The notes under the pieces are model-generated. The model was not told where the DNA came from and did no database searches. It saw only the letters and a list, made by a program, of their open reading frames with translations. Shown here in pieces: positions 38,346 through 47,185 of a stretch of 64,000 nucleotides of DNA; position 1 is the first letter of the stretch, and each line of letters begins with the position of its first letter. The translations under genes and the position numbers were made by a program. This DNA is from Saccharothrix syringae (lineage in GTDB: Bacteria; Actinomycetota; Actinomycetes; Mycobacteriales; Pseudonocardiaceae), in the NCBI RefSeq assembly GCF_009498035.1, contig NZ_CP034550.1, positions 124,001-188,000 on the forward strand. The letters run 5' to 3'.

Positions 38346-39218
38346 TCACCCCTCTCGCACGGGGTGGGGGGCCCCGGTCACCTTCACGATCACCTGTTCG
38401 TGGTCATAGGTGTACCCCACGTAGTCAAAAGCGATCCCCGTGCGGGCGACGTACTCCGTCCAGGCTTTGTGCTCGTGGTCCTGCCAACCGGGGAAGTTGA
38501 AGTACTCGTCGAACACCACGACGCTGCCGGGCACCAGCCGCGGCCCGACCAGCTCCAGGACGGTCCTGGTCGAGGAGTACAGGTCGCAGTCGACGTGCAG
38601 GAACGCCACCGGGCCGGGGTGGGAGCCGAGGAACCCGGGCAGGGTGTCGTCGAACCAGCCGACCACCAGCTCCGCGCCGTCGACCTCGGGCAGGCCGTCC
38701 ACGTCGAAGGTGCCCGCCGGGAAGCCGTTGCGCCAGTCCTCGGGCAGGCCCTGGAACGAGTCGAAGCCGTAGACGTCCCGGCCGCCGCGCGCGGTGGCGA
38801 TCAGCTTCAGCGTGCTGCCGGTGTAGACGCCGAACTCCAGCGCCATGCCGTCGGCCTCGACCAGGCCCAGGGCGTGCTCCAGCGTCGCGTGCGGGTGCCC
38901 GAAGTGCGGCGCCGTGGGCATGTGGGCGCGCACGAAGCGGGCGCTCTGCAGCGCCGCCTCCTGCTCACCCGCGAACACCAGGTCGCGCCGGGCCCGGATC
39001 TCGGACTGGATGGTCGTGTCGACCGCCCGGTCGACCTGGTGCCGCAGGTCGTCGTTCTGCTTGCGCAGCTCGGCGACCTCGCCGCGCAGCCGCTCGATGC
39101 GGTCGGCCTGGTCGTCGTGGTACCGGCGGACGACCTCGTCGACCGCGCGGACCAGCTTCCCGCGGACCCGTCTGCGGACCTCACCGAGAAGCGGGTTGTG
39201 GCGAACTCGATCCAGCAC
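38346..39218 (-). CDS. TylF/MycF-type O-methyltransferase with N-terminal coiled coil
   Basis: 290 aa. Residues about 30-70 form a coiled coil (DRIERLRGEVAELRKQ, then DDLRHQVDRA). The methyltransferase domain has MALEFGVYTGSTLKLIA (motif I, about 130-146), YGFDSFQGLPEDW and FLHVDCDLYSST, whose Asp residues bind the metal in TylF enzymes. GTG 39218 has GAGAGGAG 7 nt upstream. It may methylate a sugar hydroxyl of a surface glycan, since it lies beside the galactan exporter. Confidence 0.85.
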   Translation of the reverse strand: MLDRVRHNPLLGEVRRRVRGKLVRAVDEVVRRYHDDQADRIERLRGEVAELRKQNDDLRHQVDRAVDTTIQSEIRARRDLVFAGEQEAALQSARFVRAHMPTAPHFGHPHATLEHALGLVEADGMALEFGVYTGSTLKLIATARGGRDVYGFDSFQGLPEDWRNGFPAGTFDVDGLPEVDGAELVVGWFDDTLPGFLGSHPGPVAFLHVDCDLYSSTRTVLELVGPRLVPGSVVVFDEYFNFPGWQDHEHKAWTEYVARTGIAFDYVGYTYDHEQVIVKVTGAPHPVREG

Positions 39219-39326
39219 CGGACGGCTCCTCTCGCGGGTGGGCGCCCGTGCGGCGGGAGGGGGGCCGCCGTGGCCCGGGCGCACGGCCGGAACGCCGTGG
39301 AGGAGAACGTTACAAGCAGGCGAAGA

Positions 39327-39857
39327 TCACAAGTACTGGCCCGTGCCCCGCAGGTGCGTGCCCTCCTGCCCGCCGGCCCCGGGCCCGGCCGGCAGCGCCC
39401 GGCCCCGCATCTGCTCCAGCTGCACGCGGGCCGCCATCTGCTGGGCGAACAGCGCCGTCTGGATGCCGTGGAACAGGCCCTCCAGCCACCCCACCAGCTG
39501 GGCCTGGGCGATCCGCAGCTCCGCGTCCGACGGGGTCCCCTCCTCGGTGAACGGCAGGGAGAGCCGCTCCAGCTCGTCGCGCAGCTCCGGCGCCAGCCCG
39601 TCCTCCAGCTCCTCGATCGACCGCTTGTGGATCTCCTTGAGCCGGTTGCGGCTGGCCTCGTCCAGGGGTGCGGCCCGGACCTCCTCCAGCAGCTGCTTGA
39701 TCATCGTGCCGATCCGCATGACCTTGGCCGGCTGCTCGACCAGGTCGGTCACGTCCTGGCCGCCCTCGCCGTCACCGGCCGGCACCCGCGCGGCGCCCAC
39801 GGGCGTGCCGTCCGGGCCGACCACGACCACGTGCCGCTCGTTCTCCTGCTCGCTCAT
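39327..39857 (-). CDS. bpa: Bacterial proteasome activator
   Basis: 176 aa. Conserved helices VMRIGTMIKQLLEEVR and RLKEIHKRSIEELEDGL build the four-helix bundle that rings the 20S proteasome, and the protein ends in GQYL, the C-terminal motif that opens the proteasome gate in Bpa (Rv3780). It acts without ATP on unfolded proteins. ATG 39857. The same gene lies beside the galactan exporter in mycobacteria, as remembered. It is divergent from the cysteine-desulfurase-like gene. Confidence 0.93.
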   Translation of the reverse strand: MSEQENERHVVVVGPDGTPVGAARVPAGDGEGGQDVTDLVEQPAKVMRIGTMIKQLLEEVRAAPLDEASRNRLKEIHKRSIEELEDGLAPELRDELERLSLPFTEEGTPSDAELRIAQAQLVGWLEGLFHGIQTALFAQQMAARVQLEQMRGRALPAGPGAGGQEGTHLRGTGQYL

Positions 39858-39957
39858 GGTCCCCATCCTGGCTCGATCGGGCCCCGCGCGGCGAACCGGG
39901 TCACGGATCGGGTGGCAAACCCGCAGCCCCTGCTGTCGGCGCGGCGGACCTCCTCCG

Positions 39958-39963
39958 TACGGT
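39958..39963 (+). promoter_or_regulatory. Putative leaderless -10 of the desulfurase-like gene
   Basis: TACGGT ends 7 nt before ATG 39971, with no Shine-Dalgarno sequence. Confidence 0.5.
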
Positions 39964-39970
39964 GTGCGGC

Positions 39971-41170
39971 ATGGCGTTCGACGTCGCACGAGTTCGCGGC
40001 CTGTTCCCCGCGCTCGGCGACGGCTGGGTTCATCTGGACGCTCCTGCGGGGATGCAAGTACCCGAACAGGTGGCCACGGCCGTCTCCACCGCGCTGCGCG
40101 CACCCGTCTCCGGCCCGGGTGGCATCTTCCCCGCCTCGCAACGCGCCGAGGCCATCGTCGACGCGGCCCGGCGGGCCGTGGCGGACCTGGTGGGCGCCGA
40201 CCCCGCCGGGGTCGTGCTCGGCCCCAGCTCCGCGGTGCTGCTGCAACGGCTGTCCGACGCGCTGTCGGACGGCTGGTTCCTCGGCGACGAGGTCGTGGTG
40301 TCCCGCCTGGACCACCCGGCCAACATCGCGCCGTGGCAGCGGGCCGCCCAGCGCACCGGCAGCGTGGTCCGGTGGGCCGAGGTCGACATCGAGACCTGCG
40401 AGCTGCCCGCGTGGCAGTACGACGAGCTGATCACGCCCAGGTGCAAGCTGGTCGCGGTCACCGCCGCGTCCGGCTCCGTGGGCACCCGCCCGGACCTGCG
40501 CAAGATCGCCGAGGCCGCCCGCCGCACCGACGCCCTGGTCGTCGTGGACGCCTCCGCGGCCGCGCCGTTCGTGCCGCTGGACATCACGTCGATGGACGCC
40601 GACGTGGTGGCGGTGTCGGCGAACAACTGGGGCGGCCCCCCGGTCGGCGCGCTGGTGTTCCGCGACCCGTCCATGCTCGACCTGCTGCCGTCGGTGGCCG
40701 TCGAGCCCGGCGCCCGCGGCCCCGAGCGGCTGGAGCTCGGCCCCCACGCCTACCCGCTGCTGGCCGGCCTGGTCGCCTCGGTGGAGTACCTGGCCGGCCT
40801 GGACGACGCCGCGATCGGCCCCCGCCGGGAGCGCTTGCTCACATCCCTGGGGTCGGTGAAGGCGTACCAGGCGGGTTTGCTGGCTAATCTCATCAACGAA
40901 CTGCGATCACTCCGTCACGTCATGGTGATCGGTGACGCGATGCGGCGGGTCCCCGCCCTGGCGTTCACGGTGGCCGGCGTGAAGGCGTCCGACGGCGTCG
41001 AGCACCTGTCCGAGCGGGGCGTGTGCGCGTTCGCCGACTCGGGCCAGCACGGCGTGTTCTCGGTGCTGGGGGTGGGCGAGGTCGGCGGTGCGATCCGCGT
41101 CGGGCTCGCGCACTACACGAACGCGGTCGAAGTGGACGAGCTCGTGCGGGCGGTCGCCGAGCTGGGGTGA
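39971..41170 (+). CDS. Cysteine-desulfurase-like PLP-fold protein lacking the active-site lysine
   Basis: 399 aa with the fold type I layout of SufS/CsdA: VHLDAPAGMQVP, LGPSSAVLLQRL, SRLDHPANIAPW, VVVDASAAAPFVPLDI. The segment that should carry the Schiff-base Lys (usually SAxKW) reads SANNWGGPPVG at about 216-226, so the Lys is Asn. The His that normally stacks on PLP near ASAAAPF is also not seen. It may bind a cofactor or protein without desulfurase activity. The syntenic mycobacterial gene is Rv3778c, as remembered. ATG 39971 fits a leaderless start. Confidence 0.85.
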   Translation: MAFDVARVRGLFPALGDGWVHLDAPAGMQVPEQVATAVSTALRAPVSGPGGIFPASQRAEAIVDAARRAVADLVGADPAGVVLGPSSAVLLQRLSDALSDGWFLGDEVVVSRLDHPANIAPWQRAAQRTGSVVRWAEVDIETCELPAWQYDELITPRCKLVAVTAASGSVGTRPDLRKIAEAARRTDALVVVDASAAAPFVPLDITSMDADVVAVSANNWGGPPVGALVFRDPSMLDLLPSVAVEPGARGPERLELGPHAYPLLAGLVASVEYLAGLDDAAIGPRRERLLTSLGSVKAYQAGLLANLINELRSLRHVMVIGDAMRRVPALAFTVAGVKASDGVEHLSERGVCAFADSGQHGVFSVLGVGEVGGAIRVGLAHYTNAVEVDELVRAVAELG

Positions 41171-41186
41171 GAGGCGGCGCCGGGGT

Positions 41187-41828
41187 ATGGACGACCTGCT
41201 GTCCCGGGAGCTCGCGGACCTGGCCGCGCTGCACCGCCTGGCCCCGCTGATGTCGGAGTACCTGCCGACCACCGCGCACGAGCTGCGGCCCGCCGCGCTG
41301 GCCGCCGTGGTCGACGAGGTGCTGCTCGGCTCGCGCACGGTGGTCGTCGAGTGCGGCTGCGGCGCGTCCTCGGTGATCCTGGCGCGCCTGCTGGCCCGCC
41401 GCGGCTTCGGCCACCTGCTGTCCATCGAGCACGACGAGCGCACCGCCGCGTTCGTGGCCAGCCAGCTGCGCCGGGAGGGGCTCGGCCACGTGGCCAGGGT
41501 CGTCCACGCCCCGCTGGCACCCCACCCGGCGGCCCTGGGCAGCGCGCAGTGGTACCACCCCGGGCTCGTGCACGACGAGGTGTCCGCGTTCGTCGAGCGC
41601 TACGGCCTGCTGGACCTGCTGCTGGTGGACGGCCCGCTGCTGGGCGACGCCCGCTACCCGGCGCTGCCCGTGTTCCGCGGCGTGCTGGCGCCGGGGGCGG
41701 CGGTGCTGGTGGACGACGCCGAGCGGCCCGGTGAGCAGACCGTGCTGGTGCGGTGGGCGGAGGAGTTCGCCCTGCGGTTCCGCACGACGCCGAGAACGTT
41801 CCTGGCCACGGCGACGGCTCTCGACTGA
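41187..41828 (+). CDS. Class I SAM-dependent methyltransferase
   Basis: 213 aa. Motif I is VVVECGCGASSVILARLL (about 49-66), with an acidic residue in LLSIEHDERTAAFV and LLLVDGPLL as the post-motif strand. It looks like the small TylF or FkbM-like methyltransferases of glycan clusters. ATG 41187, 16 nt behind the desulfurase-like gene, so it is likely the second gene of that operon. A weak CGGGG lies just before the start. The substrate is unknown. Confidence 0.78.
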   Translation: MDDLLSRELADLAALHRLAPLMSEYLPTTAHELRPAALAAVVDEVLLGSRTVVVECGCGASSVILARLLARRGFGHLLSIEHDERTAAFVASQLRREGLGHVARVVHAPLAPHPAALGSAQWYHPGLVHDEVSAFVERYGLLDLLLVDGPLLGDARYPALPVFRGVLAPGAAVLVDDAERPGEQTVLVRWAEEFALRFRTTPRTFLATATALD

Positions 41829-41851
41829 GGCGGGTCGGGGCGCGGGCTTCG

Positions 41852-41878
41852 CAGGGGTCGCCCACCAGGGGACCCCTG
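41852..41878. terminator. Hairpin between convergent genes
   Basis: CAGGGGTC (41852-41859) pairs with GACCCCTG (41871-41878), loop of 11 nt. A second G/C-rich dyad follows at about 41891-41924. Both lie between the methyltransferase and the quinone oxidoreductase. Confidence 0.55.
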
Positions 41879-41930
41879 TCTTGAGCTTAGCGCGGGGGAC
41901 CGACGAGTTCGGCCGACCCCGCGCCCGGCC

Positions 41931-42899
41931 TCAGACCTCCAGCACCACCTTGCCGAACACGTCACCGCCCTCCAGCGCCCGGTGCGCCTCCCCGGCCTCC
42001 CGCACCGGCAGCACCCGGTCCACCACCGGCCGCACCCGCCCGTCCGCCACCATCGGCCACAGCCGCTCCCGCACCTCCGCGACCACGGCCCCCTTCCCGC
42101 TCGGCCCGTCCACCGGCCGGAACCGCAACCCGGTCGCGCTGACCGACGCCCGCTTCGCCAGCAGCTTGCCGATGTTCAGCTCGCCCTTCACCCCGCCCTG
42201 CATCCCGATGATCACCAGCCGCCCGTCGGGCGCGAGCACGTCCACGTTCCGGTCCAGGTAGGCCGCGCCCATGTTGTCCAGCACCACGTCCGCCCGCCCG
42301 ACCTCGGCGACGAAGTCCTGGGACCGGTAGTCCACCAGCACGTCCGCCCCCAGCTCGGCGCACCGCGCCAGCCGCTCCGCCGACCCCGCCGTCACCGCGA
42401 CCCGCGCGCCCAGCGCCTTGGCCACCTGGATGGCGTGCGTGCCGATGCCACCGGCCCCGCCGTGCACCAGGAACGTCTCCCCGGCCGACAGCCGGGCCAG
42501 CATCACCACGTTCGACCACACCGTGCACGCGACCTCCGGCAGCGACGCCGCCGCGACCAGGTCCACGCCGCCGGGCACGGGCAGCAGCTGCGGTGCCGGG
42601 ACGACGACCAGCTCCGCGTACCCGCCACCGGCGAGCAGCGCGCACACCTCGTCGCCGACCTCCCACCCGGTGACCCCGGGCCCGAGCGCGGCGACCGTGC
42701 CCGAGCACTCCAGCCCCGGCACGTCCGTGGTGCCCTTCGGCGGTGGGTAGTGCCCCTGCCGCTGGAGCAGGTCGGCCCGGTTGACGGCGGTCGCCGCCAC
42801 CCGCACCAGCACCTCGCCGGGCCCCGGCTCCGGGTCCGGCACCTCCGCCCACTCCAGCACGTCCGGTCCGCCGGGTTCCCGAATGGTGATCGCGCGCAT
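41931..42899 (-). CDS. NAD(P)H:quinone oxidoreductase, zinc-less MDR family
   Basis: 322 aa. Medium-chain reductase fold: TAVNRADLLQRQGHYPPP (about 38-55), GLECSGTVAALG and the NADPH site HGGAGGIGTHAIQVAKALG (about 140-158). It matches the PIG3/Qor type, and zinc ligands are absent. It would reduce quinones or reactive enones with NADPH. ATG 42899 has TAACGT 7 nt upstream, a leaderless pattern. The M. tuberculosis Rv3777 gene has the same neighbours, as remembered. Confidence 0.9.
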   Translation of the reverse strand: MRAITIREPGGPDVLEWAEVPDPEPGPGEVLVRVAATAVNRADLLQRQGHYPPPKGTTDVPGLECSGTVAALGPGVTGWEVGDEVCALLAGGGYAELVVVPAPQLLPVPGGVDLVAAASLPEVACTVWSNVVMLARLSAGETFLVHGGAGGIGTHAIQVAKALGARVAVTAGSAERLARCAELGADVLVDYRSQDFVAEVGRADVVLDNMGAAYLDRNVDVLAPDGRLVIIGMQGGVKGELNIGKLLAKRASVSATGLRFRPVDGPSGKGAVVAEVRERLWPMVADGRVRPVVDRVLPVREAGEAHRALEGGDVFGKVVLEV

Positions 42900-42906
42900 G
42901 CACCCG

Positions 42907-42912
42907 ACGTTA
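42907..42912 (-). promoter_or_regulatory. Putative leaderless -10 of the quinone oxidoreductase
   Basis: TAACGT on the minus strand ends 7 nt before ATG 42899, with no ribosome-binding site. Confidence 0.5.
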
Positions 42913-42955
42913 ATCCGCTCGCCGGGGCGCCGCGCGGTCACCACCATCGACGGGT

Positions 42956-43603
42956 GTGAAGCACTGGCCCTTCCACGACCTGGTCCTGCGCACGCCCCGC
43001 CTCGAACTGCGCCCCGACGACGACGAGTCCCTGGGCGAGCTGGCCGACCTGGCGGTGCGCGGCATCCACCACCCGGACTGGACGCCGTTCGGCGTCGAGT
43101 GGACCGACGCGCCACCGCGCGAGGTGGCGCGCAACGTGCTCCAGTACCACTGGCGCGAGCGCGCGTCCCTGTCGCCGACCCGCTGGACGCTGAACTTCGT
43201 GGTCCGGCTGGCCGGCCGGGTGATCGGCGTGCAGGGCCTGGGCGCCGACGACTTCCCGGTGCTGCGCGAGGTGACCAGCGGCTCGTGGCTCGGGCTCGCC
43301 CACCAGGGCAGGGGATTCGGCACGGAGATGCGGACGGCCGTGCTGGCGTTCGCCTTCGACCACCTCGGCGCGCTGGCCGCGCGGTCGAGCGCGTTCGACG
43401 ACAACCTGCCGTCGCTGGCCGTGAGCCGGAAGCTCGGCTACCGCCCGGACGGGACGTTCCCGCACGTCAGACGGGGTGAGCGGGCCGTGCAGACGCGGTT
43501 GCTGGTGACGCCGGGGACGTTCCGGCGGCCCGACTGGGAGCTGCGGGTGAGTGGCGTCACAGCCTGCTTGCCCCTGCTCACAGGTCGAGAACCCGCCGAG
43601 TGA
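42956..43603 (+). CDS. GNAT N-acetyltransferase, RimJ/RimL type
   Basis: 215 aa. LVLRTPRLELRPDDDESL at the N-terminus is a RimL-type opening; motif A is SWLGLAHQGRGFGTEMR (about 104-120), and motif B AFDDNLPSLAVSRKLGY. The family acetylates N-terminal amino groups, antibiotics or small amines; the target is unknown. GTG 42956 begins the conserved region. It stands divergent from the quinone oxidoreductase with 56 bp between. Confidence 0.88.
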   Translation: MKHWPFHDLVLRTPRLELRPDDDESLGELADLAVRGIHHPDWTPFGVEWTDAPPREVARNVLQYHWRERASLSPTRWTLNFVVRLAGRVIGVQGLGADDFPVLREVTSGSWLGLAHQGRGFGTEMRTAVLAFAFDHLGALAARSSAFDDNLPSLAVSRKLGYRPDGTFPHVRRGERAVQTRLLVTPGTFRRPDWELRVSGVTACLPLLTGREPAE

Positions 43604-43665
43604 CGGATTGATTTAACCCCCGCCGCTTGTGAGGGTTCGGCATCCGAGGAATTAGGGGTACTCGA

Positions 43666-45192
43666 ATGTCAGCTAGAACCGGGATCCGACGCGCGGCGAT
43701 CCTCGCGGCGTCCGCTTCCCTCGCACTGGTCGCCGCGCAGCCGGTGGGCGCCGCGCCGAGCGCGCCCGACGGACCGCAGTTGGCGAAGAAGCTCACCAAG
43801 GACGTCACCCTGGAAGGGGTCAACCGCCACCTGATCGCCTTCCAGCGCATCGCCGACCGCAACGGCGGGACGCGCGCGGCGGGCACGCCGGGCTACGACG
43901 CGAGCGTGGACTACGTGGCCGGCAAGCTGCGCGCCGCCGGGTTCGACGTCACCACGCCGACGTTCAACTACCCGGTGCAGATCACCGACGCGGCCGCGGC
44001 GACCGTCGGCGGCACCACCTACGAGGCCATCGCGATGGAGTTCTCGCCGCAGACCCCGGTCGGTGGCGTCACCGGGCCGCTGCGCGCGGTGGCCGAGGAC
44101 GGCACGCCGGGCTGCGAGGCGTCCGACTTCGCCGGCCAGGACTTCACCGGCGCGGTCGCCCTGATCCGCCGCGGCGCGTGCACGTTCGACCAGAAGCACC
44201 GCAACGCCGCCGCCGCGGGCGCGATCGCCGTGATCGTCTACAACAACACCCCCGGCGCGAAGCTGGAGGGCGTGACCCTGGGCCAGCCGGGCGTCGTGCC
44301 GACCGGCGGCGTGACCGCCGAGGACGGCGCCGCGCTGGCCGCCCGCGCCGGCCAGTCGGTGACGGTCGACCTGCGCTACCACACCGAGGAGCGCCCCTCG
44401 CGCAACGTCATCGCGCAGACCCGCACGGGCCGCAAGGACAACGTCGTGATGGCGGGCTCCCACCTCGACAGCGTCGAGGCCGGCGCGGGCATCAACGACA
44501 ACGGCAGCGGCTCGGCCGGCCTGCTGGAGACCGCGCTGCAGCTCGGCGGCTCGCCGAAGGTCAACAACGCGGTGCGGTTCGCCTGGTGGGGCGCCGAGGA
44601 GCTGGGCCTGGTCGGCTCGGAGAAGTACGTGCAGGGCCTGACGTTCGAGCAGCAGCTCGACATCGCGCTGTACCTGAACTTCGACATGATCGGCTCGCCG
44701 AACGCGGCGTACTTCGTCTACGACGGCGACGACTCCGACGCGGTCGGCGCGGGCGCGGGCCCGTACGGCTCGGCGCAGATCGAGCAGGCGTTCGTCGACT
44801 ACCTCCAGGGCGCCAGGGGCGTGCCGACCGAGGGCACCGACTTCACCGGTCGCTCGGACTACGGCGAGTTCATCCTCAACGGCATCCCGGCCGGCGGCCT
44901 GTTCACCGGTGCCGAGGGCGTCAAGACCGAGGCGCAGGCGGCCAAGTGGGGCGGCACGGCGGGGCAGGCGTACGACCCGAACTACCACGGGGCGGGCGAC
45001 AACCTGGGCAACATCGACCGCAAGGCGCTGGACGTCAACTCCGACGCGCTGGCCTGGGTGACCGCGTCGTACGCGATCAGCACCGAGTCGGTCAACGGCG
45101 TCCCGCCGCGCGCGAAGCGGGCCGACGCCCGGTCCGCGGCGAAGCGCTCGGTGCGCGTGGCCGAGCACCACTCGCACGCCGAGGCGCAGTGA
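43666..45192 (+). CDS. Secreted M28-family aminopeptidase with PA domain
   Basis: 508 aa. A signal peptide (about 1-30, ending AAQPVGAAP) leads to a peptidase core with two zinc sites: AGSHLDSVEAG, NDNGSGSAGLLE, WGAEELGLVGS, NFDMIGSPN and YHGAGDNLGN hold the His, Asp and Glu ligands. A protease-associated domain is inserted before it (about 125-245, RRGACTFDQKHRNAAAAGA). It would cleave N-terminal residues from peptides outside the cell. ATG 43666 has AGGGG about 8 nt upstream. Confidence 0.93.
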   Translation: MSARTGIRRAAILAASASLALVAAQPVGAAPSAPDGPQLAKKLTKDVTLEGVNRHLIAFQRIADRNGGTRAAGTPGYDASVDYVAGKLRAAGFDVTTPTFNYPVQITDAAAATVGGTTYEAIAMEFSPQTPVGGVTGPLRAVAEDGTPGCEASDFAGQDFTGAVALIRRGACTFDQKHRNAAAAGAIAVIVYNNTPGAKLEGVTLGQPGVVPTGGVTAEDGAALAARAGQSVTVDLRYHTEERPSRNVIAQTRTGRKDNVVMAGSHLDSVEAGAGINDNGSGSAGLLETALQLGGSPKVNNAVRFAWWGAEELGLVGSEKYVQGLTFEQQLDIALYLNFDMIGSPNAAYFVYDGDDSDAVGAGAGPYGSAQIEQAFVDYLQGARGVPTEGTDFTGRSDYGEFILNGIPAGGLFTGAEGVKTEAQAAKWGGTAGQAYDPNYHGAGDNLGNIDRKALDVNSDALAWVTASYAISTESVNGVPPRAKRADARSAAKRSVRVAEHHSHAEAQ

Positions 45193-45205
45193 CGATCCGC
45201 TGAAC

Positions 45206-45241
45206 GGCGGGGGTGCGGCCGGGACCGGTCGCACCCCCGCC
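45206..45241 (+). terminator. Terminator hairpin of the M28 gene
   Basis: GGCGGGGGTGCG (45206-45217) pairs perfectly with CGCACCCCCGCC (45230-45241). The 12-nt loop can form CCGG-type pairs. No T-run. Confidence 0.7.
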
Positions 45242-45347
45242 GCTGCGTCGGTCGGACAAGATCGCATCGTTTCAGGTGAATTCCCCCGGAGCCGGTGTCG
45301 CGGTCAGTTAGCGTGCGATCACCATTCGCTTCAGGGGGGACCTGACG

Positions 45348-47135
45348 ATGACTCTCTTGGCGCGCCGTGCCGCGCGCAGATCCTTGGCCTTGGCGGCGGC
45401 CTTCGCGCTCACCGCGACCTTCTCCGCCACGGCGCACGCCCGGGAGCCGGACGCCCCGGTCACCGGGATCGCGGAGCCCGCGCCGACGAGCGCGGCCGAC
45501 GCCCCGCCCGTGGCAGCGCAGCCGGAAGCGCAGCCCGCCGAGCCGTCACCTGCCGAGCCGCCCGCCGATATCCCGCCCGCCGAGGCGCAACCGGTCGAGA
45601 CCCGCCCCGCCGGGTCCCGGCAGGCCGGCCCACCGGACGTCCCGGTGGTGGTCCCGGCCGCGGAGTTGGCCATCACCGCCACCGTCGGCACCGGCCCGTT
45701 CCTGGTGGGGCAGACCATCCCGGTGCGGGTGACCGTCGCCAACACCGGTGGCGCGGACTCCCCGGCCGTGACGGTGGGCCAGTCCAGCGCCGGGACCGGC
45801 TCCTCCTTCCACGTGCCGACCGCCGAGTGGGGCGACCTGGCCGCCGGCCCGGGCCCGGGCATGGTCGTGCCCGCCGGGTACGAGCTGGTCGTCACCGTCC
45901 ACGGCCAGGTCCGGCAGTGGCGCGGCGCCGCCCCGCTGGTCCGGTTCGACCTCCGGGCGGGCGGCCGCACGCTCGACGTCTTCGAGCTGCCGATCCCGCT
46001 GGTCGACCCGACCTCCACCACGGACGACGCGGCCGGCCTGGTCTACGGCGACCGCAACGGCAACGGCGCGCCGGACGCGGGCGAGGGGCTCGCCGGCGTC
46101 GACGTGCGGCTGGGCGGCGTGGACCCGGCCCCGACCGCGAAGACCGACGCCGAGGGCCGGTTCCGGTTCGCGGACCTGCCCGCCCGGGTCTACCTGCTCT
46201 CGGTCGCCAACGCACCGGACGGCTGGGTCGTGCGGCCCCGGGACCGGGAGGTCGAGGTCGACGGCCGGGGCTCGGCGGCGGACCTGGTGCTGCGCGGCGA
46301 CCGACCGCTGACCGACCACCTGACCGCGACCATGCGGTTCACCGGGGACCTCTACCAGGTGGGCGACCGGGCCGAGGTCCGGGTGACGCTGACCAACACC
46401 GGCACCGCGGACCTGACCGGCCTCAAGGCGTACTGCGACCGCAGCGGCGGCGAGGGCCCCGAGCTGCGCGACGTCGACCTGGGCGAGCTGGCCCCGGACG
46501 CGGCGGGCGTCACGGTGCCCGCGGGCCAGACCCGCACGTTCGCCTTCAGCGGCGGCGTCTCGGACGAGACCGCCCAGTACGGCGCGGTGACGTACGCCTG
46601 CGACTTCGGCCCGGAGGACGAGCCCGAGGACCACCCGGGGGCCAGGGCCGTGGCCAGGGTCCCCGCCCCGCCGGCGGACGTGCGCATCGCCCTGCATCAC
46701 GACCGCGACGGCGACCAGGCGTTCGACGCCGGCGAGGAACTGCCCGACGTGGTGGTCGGCCTGAAGGACGCCATCAGCGGCGTGCTGGTGGCCAAGGCCC
46801 GCAGCGACGCCGAGGGGCGCGTGCTCTTCGAGGACGTGCCCGCCGGCCCGTACGAGGTGCGCGTCTACGGCCCGTGGCGGTTCCGCGACGGGGGAGTGGT
46901 CCTGTTCGCCGGCAGCTGCGGGAACTGCCAGGCCGAGCGCTGGATCGCCCTCGTGCCGGGCCCGGACGTGCCGGAGGAGGAGCTGCCGGCACCGGCCCCC
47001 TCGGGCGGGGGCAGCCACACCACCACGCCCCTGGCGCGGACCGGCGCGAGCGTGCGCGAGCTGACCGGCCTGGGCGTGCTGGCCCTGGTCGCCGGGTGCG
47101 GCGCGCTGGTGGCGGGCCGCAGGCGAACCGCCTGA
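45348..47135 (+). CDS. LAXTG-anchored surface protein with SdrD-B-like domains
   Basis: 595 aa. Signal peptide about 1-33, then a Pro/Ala/Glu-rich stalk to about 100. Two pairs of domains follow: a CARDB-like beta domain (IPVRVTVANTGGADSPA, and AEVRVTLTNTGTADLTGL), and an SdrD-B/Cna-B-like domain (VYGDRNGNGAPDAGEGLAG, and HHDRDGDQAFDAGEELPD). The C-terminus has LARTG, a hydrophobic helix and RRR, a sorting signal of the LAXTG type used by class E sortases. ATG 45348 has AGGGGGGA at 45333-45340. The ligand is unknown. Confidence 0.85.
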   Translation: MTLLARRAARRSLALAAAFALTATFSATAHAREPDAPVTGIAEPAPTSAADAPPVAAQPEAQPAEPSPAEPPADIPPAEAQPVETRPAGSRQAGPPDVPVVVPAAELAITATVGTGPFLVGQTIPVRVTVANTGGADSPAVTVGQSSAGTGSSFHVPTAEWGDLAAGPGPGMVVPAGYELVVTVHGQVRQWRGAAPLVRFDLRAGGRTLDVFELPIPLVDPTSTTDDAAGLVYGDRNGNGAPDAGEGLAGVDVRLGGVDPAPTAKTDAEGRFRFADLPARVYLLSVANAPDGWVVRPRDREVEVDGRGSAADLVLRGDRPLTDHLTATMRFTGDLYQVGDRAEVRVTLTNTGTADLTGLKAYCDRSGGEGPELRDVDLGELAPDAAGVTVPAGQTRTFAFSGGVSDETAQYGAVTYACDFGPEDEPEDHPGARAVARVPAPPADVRIALHHDRDGDQAFDAGEELPDVVVGLKDAISGVLVAKARSDAEGRVLFEDVPAGPYEVRVYGPWRFRDGGVVLFAGSCGNCQAERWIALVPGPDVPEEELPAPAPSGGGSHTTTPLARTGASVRELTGLGVLALVAGCGALVAGRRRTA

Positions 47136-47136
47136 C

Positions 47137-47172
47137 CGGGCGGCCCCTCCACGCGAGGGGCCGCCCGTTTTT
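47137..47172 (+). terminator. Intrinsic terminator of the first LAXTG gene
   Basis: CGGGCGGCCCCTC (47137-47149) pairs with GAGGGGCCGCCCG (47155-47167) and is followed by TTTTT. A textbook rho-independent terminator. Confidence 0.92.
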
Positions 47173-47185
47173 CGTTCGGGGGCGG

